Positions 6,564-9,604 of a stretch of DNA of 9,604 nucleotides are shown here, piece after piece (the stretch's first letter is position 1; each line of letters starts with the position of its first letter). The stretch comes from Rubritepida sp. GTDB lineage: Bacteria > Pseudomonadota > Alphaproteobacteria > Acetobacterales > Acetobacteraceae. The DNA is taken from positions 1-9,604 of the forward strand of contig JALHNW010000047.1 in the NCBI GenBank assembly GCA_022843345.1, written 5' to 3'. The position numbers and the translations under genes are program-made. The notes below the pieces were generated by a model. That model saw only the letters and a list, made by a program, of their open reading frames with translations, was not told the origin of the DNA and did not search any database.

Positions 6564-7468
6564 CAGTTCCTCCGCTCGATCACGTAGGTGGCGAGCTTGC
6601 GCAGCAGGTCGGCGCGTTCGTCGAAGAGGTCGAGGTGGCGGCGCGCCTGCTCGACCAGCCGCTCGGCCTGGATGCGCGCGCGCTCCAGCCCCAGCAGCGA
6701 AACCAGGGTGGCCTTGCCGGCGCCGGCATCCTTGCCGGTGGCCTTGCCGGCCTGCTCGGCGGTGGCGGTCGCGTCCAGCAGGTCGTCGGCGATCTGGAAG
6801 GCCGCGCCCAGCTCGCGCCCATAGGCGCCCAGCGCCATGCGCAGCGAGCCGGGCGCCTTGCCCAGCACGGCGCCCGCCTCGGCCGAGAACTCGATCAGCT
6901 TGCCGGTCTTGAGAAGTTGCAGCCTGCCGATCTGCGATTCATCCAGGGGCTGGGCCGCCTGCTCGGCCGCCATGTCCAGCGCCTGGCCCGCCACCATGCC
7001 GCGCGCCCCGGCGGCGCGTGCCAGCAGGCGCACCAGCTCGATCCGCACCGCCGGGTCCGGGTGCGTCTCCTCGCCGGCCAGGACGTGGAAGGCCTGGGTC
7101 TGCAAGGCGTCGCCAGCCAGGATGGCGGTGGCCTCGTCGAAGGCCTTGTGGCTCGTGGGCTTGCCGCGGCGCAGGTCGTCGTCGTCCATCGCCGGCAGGT
7201 CGTCGTGGATCAGGCTGTAGGCGTGCACCATCTCGATGGCGCAGGCCACGCGCAGCGCGGATTCGTGCGAGACGTTGAACTGGCGCGAACCCTCCAGCAC
7301 CAGGAAGCCGCGCAGCCGCTTGCCGCCGCCGATGGTGGAGTAGCGCATGGCCTCGAACAGCCGCGCCTCGCCGCCCTCGGGCCTCGGGAGCAGCTGGTCC
7401 AGCCCCTCATCCATCGCGCGCGCGGCATCGGCCATGGCATCGGCGAGGCCGATGGTGTGCTGGTCCAT
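6563..7468 (-). CDS. ispA: Farnesyl diphosphate synthase (short-chain polyprenyl synthase)
   Basis: A 301-residue trans-prenyltransferase that elongates DMAPP with IPP, most likely to farnesyl diphosphate (C15). The first aspartate-rich motif is [14 protein letters not shown] (starting at residue 89), with the two-residue insertion typical of bacterial FPP synthases. The same block, [21 protein letters not shown] with a single residue interval, is nearly identical to E. coli IspA. The second motif is IADDLLD (226-232), followed by the [10 protein letters not shown] loop. GGGKRLRG (47-54) binds diphosphate. The open frame runs up to 7564 through the xseB coding region, but that extension is Gly-rich frame shadow. 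The ATG at 7468 gives the normal N-terminus and lies 8 bases after the xseB stop. A geranylgeranyl product cannot be excluded from sequence alone. It feeds on isoprene units whose synthesis begins with the next gene, dxs. Confidence 0.95.
   Translation of the reverse strand: MDQHTIGLADAMADAARAMDEGLDQLLPRPEGGEARLFEAMRYSTIGGGKRLRGFLVLEGSRQFNVSHESALRVACAIEMVHAYSLIHDDLPAMDDDDLRRGKPTSHKAFDEATAILAGDALQTQAFHVLAGEETHPDPAVRIELVRLLARAAGARGMVAGQALDMAAEQAAQPLDESQIGRLQLLKTGKLIEFSAEAGAVLGKAPGSLRMALGAYGRELGAAFQIADDLLDATATAEQAGKATGKDAGAGKATLVSLLGLERARIQAERLVEQARRHLDLFDERADLLRKLATYVIERRN
6568..6573 (-). promoter_or_regulatory. Ribosome binding site of dxs, inside the end of ispA
   Basis: The minus strand reads GGAGGA four bases before the dxs ATG at 6563, lying within the last codons of ispA. 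It is the strongest Shine-Dalgarno in the window and confirms the dxs start at the TGATG junction. Confidence 0.8.
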
Positions 7469-7476
7469 CAAGGCCC

Positions 7477-7710
7477 CTATTCCACGTCCCTGAGGCTGAG
7501 GCCGGACTTGCCCTCCACCACCGCCTGCACCTTGGCCTCCGCCTCCGCCAGCTTGCCTTCGCAATGCCGGCGCAGGGCGACGCCGCGCTCGTACTCGCCG
7601 ATCGCCTCGGCCAGCGTGCTCCGCCCGCCTTCCAGCGACTTCACGATGCCCTCAAGCTGCGCCAGCGCATCCTCGAAGGACAGGGCCTCGATCCCCGCCG
7701 TATCACTCAT
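7477..7710 (-). CDS. xseB: Exodeoxyribonuclease VII small subunit
   Basis: A 77-residue acidic, helical protein, the usual length for XseB. It binds the large subunit XseA to form exonuclease VII, which degrades single-stranded DNA from both ends. The family core is plain: LSFEDALAQLEGIVKSLEGG (10-29), then LAEAIGEYERGVALRRHCEGKL, with the tail Glu-rich and coiled-coil-like. The ATG at 7710 has GGAG at 7720-7717, six bases upstream. The large subunit XseA is not in this window, as is common in alphaproteobacteria, where xseB sits with ispA and dxs. ispA begins 8 bases after its stop. A possible promoter lies in the 80-base gap upstream, so this gene may head a transcript. Confidence 0.95.
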   Translation of the reverse strand: MSDTAGIEALSFEDALAQLEGIVKSLEGGRSTLAEAIGEYERGVALRRHCEGKLAEAEAKVQAVVEGKSGLSLRDVE

Positions 7711-7730
7711 GACCGTCTCCGCATCGCGCC

Positions 7731-7758
7731 AGCATAGTCGAGGCGACGTGAAACCCAA
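7731..7758 (-). promoter_or_regulatory. Possible sigma-70-type promoter for xseB-ispA-dxs
   Basis: In the 80-base gap between the deacetylase stop and xseB, the minus strand has TTGGGT (7758-7753), a 16-base spacer and TATGCT (7736-7731). Transcription would begin near 7724, giving a leader of about 14 bases that holds the GGAG site. This gap is less GC-rich than the rest of the window. Match to consensus is partial, so this is a suggestion only. Confidence 0.35.
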
Positions 7759-7790
7759 ACCACGCCGCCCCGTCGAGATTGTGTCATGTG

Positions 7791-8720
7791 TCAGCCATGC
7801 AACAGGGCGCGCACATGCGCCGCCGTGCTGGCGGCCAGGGCCGGCAGGTCGTAGCCGCCTTCCAGCAGGCTCACCAGCCGCCCGCCGCAGCATTCCTCCG
7901 CCACCGCGCAGAGCGCCTGCGTCACCCAGGCGAAATCCGCCTCCGCCAGCCGCAGCTGGGCCAGGGGGTCGCGCGCATGGGCGTCGAACCCGGCCGAGAC
8001 CACCACCAGGCCGGGGCGGAAGGCACGGATGGCGGGCACCAGCGTGCCTTCCCAGGCGGCGCGGAAGGCGTCCGGCCCGGCGCCGGGCGGCAGGGGGGCG
8101 TTGACGACGTTGCCGCATCCCGTCTCGTCCGCCGCGCCGGTGCCGGGATACAGCGGCATCTGGTGCGAGGAACAGAACAGGATCGAGGGGTCGTCCTGCA
8201 CCACGTCCTGCGTGCCGTTGCCGTGGTGCACGTCGAAGTCGCAGATCGCCACGCGCTCGATCCCGTGCGCCGCCTGGGCGTGGCGGGCGGCGACGACGGC
8301 GTTGGCGAAGAGGCAGAAGCCCATCGGCCGGCGGCGCTCGGCATGGTGGCCGGGGGGGCGGGTGGCGCAGAAGGCGTGGCGCACCGTGCCGGCGCACACC
8401 TCGTCCACCGCCTGCACCGCGGCACCCGCGGCCAGCAGGGCGGCGCGGGCGGAATGGGCGTTCATCAGGGTGTCGCCGTCCAGCGCCACCATCTCCCCCT
8501 CGGCGGGGCGGATGCGCAGGATGGCGTCCACGTAGTCGGCGGGGTGGACGCGTTCCAGCTGCTCGCGCGTCGCCTCGCCGGGCTGGTCGCGGATCAGGTC
8601 GGCGAATTCCTGGCGGTCCAGCGCCTGCCAGACGGCGCGCAGCCGGTCCGGGCATTCCGGGTGGCCCTCGCCCATGTCGTGCAGGGCGCAGTCGCGGTGG
8701 GTAAGCAGCAGGACGGGCAT
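7791..8720 (-). CDS. Histone deacetylase-like (class II) zinc amidohydrolase
   Basis: A 309-residue member of the arginase/deacetylase superfamily (HDAC, AcuC, acetylpolyamine amidohydrolase). The catalytic His pair is His125-His126 in RPPGHHAERR. Zinc ligands are Asp163 and His165 in DFDVHHGNGTQ, and Asp246 in SAGFDAHARDPL. The transition-state Tyr290 lies in LEGGYD. All catalytic residues are present, so it should be an active deacetylase; the substrate (acetyl-lysine in proteins, acetylpolyamine or another amide) cannot be read from the sequence. The ATG at 8720 follows the tusA TGA with no base between, and AGAAGG in the end of tusA can serve as ribosome site, so the two are probably co-translated. 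xseB follows 80 bases later. Its neighbourhood with xseB-ispA-dxs recurs in alphaproteobacteria, but I know of no demonstrated link to isoprenoid synthesis. Confidence 0.93.
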   Translation of the reverse strand: MPVLLLTHRDCALHDMGEGHPECPDRLRAVWQALDRQEFADLIRDQPGEATREQLERVHPADYVDAILRIRPAEGEMVALDGDTLMNAHSARAALLAAGAAVQAVDEVCAGTVRHAFCATRPPGHHAERRRPMGFCLFANAVVAARHAQAAHGIERVAICDFDVHHGNGTQDVVQDDPSILFCSSHQMPLYPGTGAADETGCGNVVNAPLPPGAGPDAFRAAWEGTLVPAIRAFRPGLVVVSAGFDAHARDPLAQLRLAEADFAWVTQALCAVAEECCGGRLVSLLEGGYDLPALAASTAAHVRALLHG

Positions 8721-8954
8721 TCAGGCGGCCTTCTTGCGCAGGACGAAGCGCAGGTGCTCGCCTTCGTCGCCCCACGCCAGCAACTCGTGCCCCGTTTCGG
8801 CCGCGAAGGCGTGGAAGTCCTTCACCGCGGCCCCGTCGGTGGCCAGCACCACCAGGGCGGCGCCGGCGGGCAGGGCGCGCAGGGCCTTGTTGGCCTTCAG
8901 CACGGGCAGGGGGCAGGACAATCCGCGGACGTCCAGCGTGGTGGCTTCCTCCAT
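8721..8954 (-). CDS. tusA: TusA-family sulfur carrier protein
   Basis: A 77-residue TusA/SirA-like protein with the signature LDVRGLSCPLPVLKANKAL. Cys14 of the CPxP motif is the persulfide-carrying residue. In E. coli TusA takes sulfur from IscS and passes it by TusBCD and TusE to MnmA; in other bacteria it serves molybdenum cofactor synthesis or sulfur oxidation. The C-terminal half (HAFAAETGHELLAW) matches the family's beta-alpha-beta fold. The frame is open far upstream (to 9518), but that part is antisense to the ROK kinase gene, and the ATG at 8954 places the start just before the conserved domain. No ribosome site is visible. TusBCDE partners are not in view, so its acceptor is unknown; the nearby mnmA is on the other operon. 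The deacetylase gene follows without a spacer. Confidence 0.92.
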   Translation of the reverse strand: MEEATTLDVRGLSCPLPVLKANKALRALPAGAALVVLATDGAAVKDFHAFAAETGHELLAWGDEGEHLRFVLRKKAA

Positions 8955-8959
8955 GGCCC

Positions 8960-8989
8960 ATTGCACCACCGCGCGGGGCTGGACGGCAA
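8960..8989 (-). promoter_or_regulatory. Weak candidate promoter for tusA
   Basis: The minus strand has TTGCCG (8989-8984), 18 bases, then TGCAAT (8965-8960), each matching 4 of 6 consensus bases. The -10-like box ends 5 bases before the tusA ATG, so a transcript from here would start at or very near the start codon, consistent with the absence of a ribosome site. In a 63-base divergent gap this GC-rich, chance matches are likely. Confidence 0.2.
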
Positions 8990-8999
8990 GGGGTGCGGC

Positions 9000-9014
9000 G
9001 CGGCAGCCTGCCGC
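9000..9014. repeat. Inverted repeat just before the ROK kinase start codon
   Basis: GCGGCAG (9000-9006) and CTGCCGC (9008-9014) are perfect inverted complements around one base, ending 3 bases before the ATG at 9018. In RNA it could form a hairpin over the site where a ribosome would bind; in DNA it could be a small operator. No Shine-Dalgarno is visible here. Confidence 0.45.
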
Positions 9015-9017
9015 CCC

Positions 9018-9604
9018 ATGCGGCTGGGCGTGGATCTGGGGGGCACCAAGACGGAGATCGTGGCACTGGACGCCGCGGGCATCCAACGCCTGCGCCGCCG
9101 CATTCCCACCCCCGGCAGCCAGGACGGCGTGGTCGCCGCCATCCGCGCCCTGGTTGAAGGCGCGGAGGCCGAGCTGGGCGCCCGCGGCACGCTGGGCATC
9201 GGCATCCCCGGCAGCCTGTCGCCGCGCGACGGCCGGGTGCGCGGCGCCAACAGCACCTGCCTGAACGGCGGCGACCTCCAGGCGGCGCTGGAATCGGCGC
9301 TGGGCCGGCCGGTGCGGATCTCCAACGACGCCAACTGCCTGGCGCTCAGCGAGGCGGCCGACGGCGCGGGGCAGGGGGCGCGGGGCGTCTTCGCGGTGAT
9401 CCTGGGCACCGGCGTCGGCGGCGGCGTGGTGGTGGAGGGGCGCCTGGTCGAAGGCGCCAACCGCATCGCCGGCGAATGGGGCCACGTGCCGCTGCCCTGG
9501 ATGACGCGCGGGGAGCACCCCGGCCCGCGCTGCTGGTGCGGCCAGCTCGGCTGCCTGGAAACCTTCCTGTCCGGCCCCGCGCTGGCCGCCGACGCGGACG
9601 GTCC
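9018..9604 (+). CDS. mak: ROK-family sugar kinase, fructokinase (Mak)-like (3' end outside the window)
   Basis: The first 195 codons of a ROK-family kinase; the frame is still open at the window edge. It opens with the phosphate-binding MRLGVDLGGTKTEIVALD. Further motifs are GIGIPGSLSP (60-69), the catalytic-base Asp104 in SNDANCLA, the ATP-binding LGTGVGGG (129-136), GEWGHVPLPW (152-161) with the zinc-ligand His156, and the zinc cysteines in CWCGQLGC (172-179) followed by LETFLSG. These blocks match E. coli fructokinase Mak very closely, including NANST/GANST and EWGHnPLPW, so phosphorylation of fructose to fructose 6-phosphate is the most likely role. Glucose or another hexose is possible. 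The ATG at 9018 begins exactly at the family start but has no Shine-Dalgarno. A 15-base inverted repeat sits directly upstream. It is divergent from tusA with a 63-base gap. Confidence 0.9.
   Translation, partial: MRLGVDLGGTKTEIVALDAAGIQRLRRRIPTPGSQDGVVAAIRALVEGAEAELGARGTLGIGIPGSLSPRDGRVRGANSTCLNGGDLQAALESALGRPVRISNDANCLALSEAADGAGQGARGVFAVILGTGVGGGVVVEGRLVEGANRIAGEWGHVPLPWMTRGEHPGPRCWCGQLGCLETFLSGPALAADADG

Noticed and set aside
4212..6587. 791-residue plus-strand frame opposite dxs
   Set aside because: Antisense shadow caused by high GC and few stops; His/Gln/Gly-rich without domain features, while dxs on the other strand has all its motifs.
6707..6751. 15-base direct repeat (6707-6721 and 6737-6751) within ispA, giving AGKAT twice
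   Set aside because: It falls in the GK-rich loop [14 protein letters not shown], which is naturally repetitive in bacterial FPP synthases, so no special element is needed.
7477..9066. 529-residue minus-strand frame running through xseB and the deacetylase region
   Set aside because: Arg/Pro-rich out-of-frame shadow of the deacetylase gene; only the final 77 codons are a gene (xseB).
8955..9518. Long minus-strand reading frame extending upstream of tusA
   Set aside because: It is the antisense shadow of the ROK kinase gene; only the last 77 residues match a real family (TusA).

Overview
The window is very GC-rich, tightly packed chromosomal DNA carrying housekeeping genes. The proteins look alphaproteobacterial: a FdVI/adrenodoxin-type 2Fe-2S ferredoxin, an exonuclease VII small subunit - farnesyl diphosphate synthase - DXP synthase - TlyA gene order, and a deacetylase next to them. 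The base composition and the GC-rich intergenic palindromes suggest Rhodospirillales/Acetobacteraceae (Roseomonas-like). This placement is an inference from gene content and composition, not from a marker gene. I see no transposase, phage gene, CRISPR array or sign of recent transfer.

Left half, + strand (1-3768): a sulfur-handling run. It holds the 3' end of one cysteine desulfurase, a complete IscS-like cysteine desulfurase, a 2Fe-2S ferredoxin, a TenA thiaminase II whose GTG start overlaps the ferredoxin stop, the tRNA 2-thiouridylase MnmA, and an elongator tRNA-Met gene 16 bases after mnmA. The desulfurases release sulfur from cysteine, the ferredoxin is the usual electron carrier for Fe-S assembly, and MnmA uses persulfide sulfur to thiolate U34 of some tRNAs.

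Right half, - strand (8954 down to 3725): tusA, a class II histone-deacetylase-like amidohydrolase, then xseB, ispA, dxs and tlyA. Dxs makes DXP and IspA makes farnesyl diphosphate, so these two are the first and a late step of the MEP isoprenoid route. DXP is also the thiamine thiazole precursor and Dxs needs thiamine diphosphate, which links loosely to TenA in the left operon. tusA and the deacetylase gene abut with no spacer, and ispA and dxs share one base. The largest non-coding stretch (4493-4643) lies between dxs and tlyA. It holds two related, oppositely oriented palindromic elements with a smaller hairpin between them.

Right end, + strand (9018 to the edge): the first 195 codons of a ROK-family sugar kinase closely resembling fructokinase Mak, divergent from tusA.

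The two operons converge at 3725-3768, where the tlyA reading frame runs through the antisense of the tRNA-Met gene and takes its stop codon from the anticodon loop. No wholly new system is evident. The most notable structures are this tRNA/tlyA overlap and the inverted pair of palindromic elements at the tlyA leader. No gene-free stretch exceeds 300 bases.
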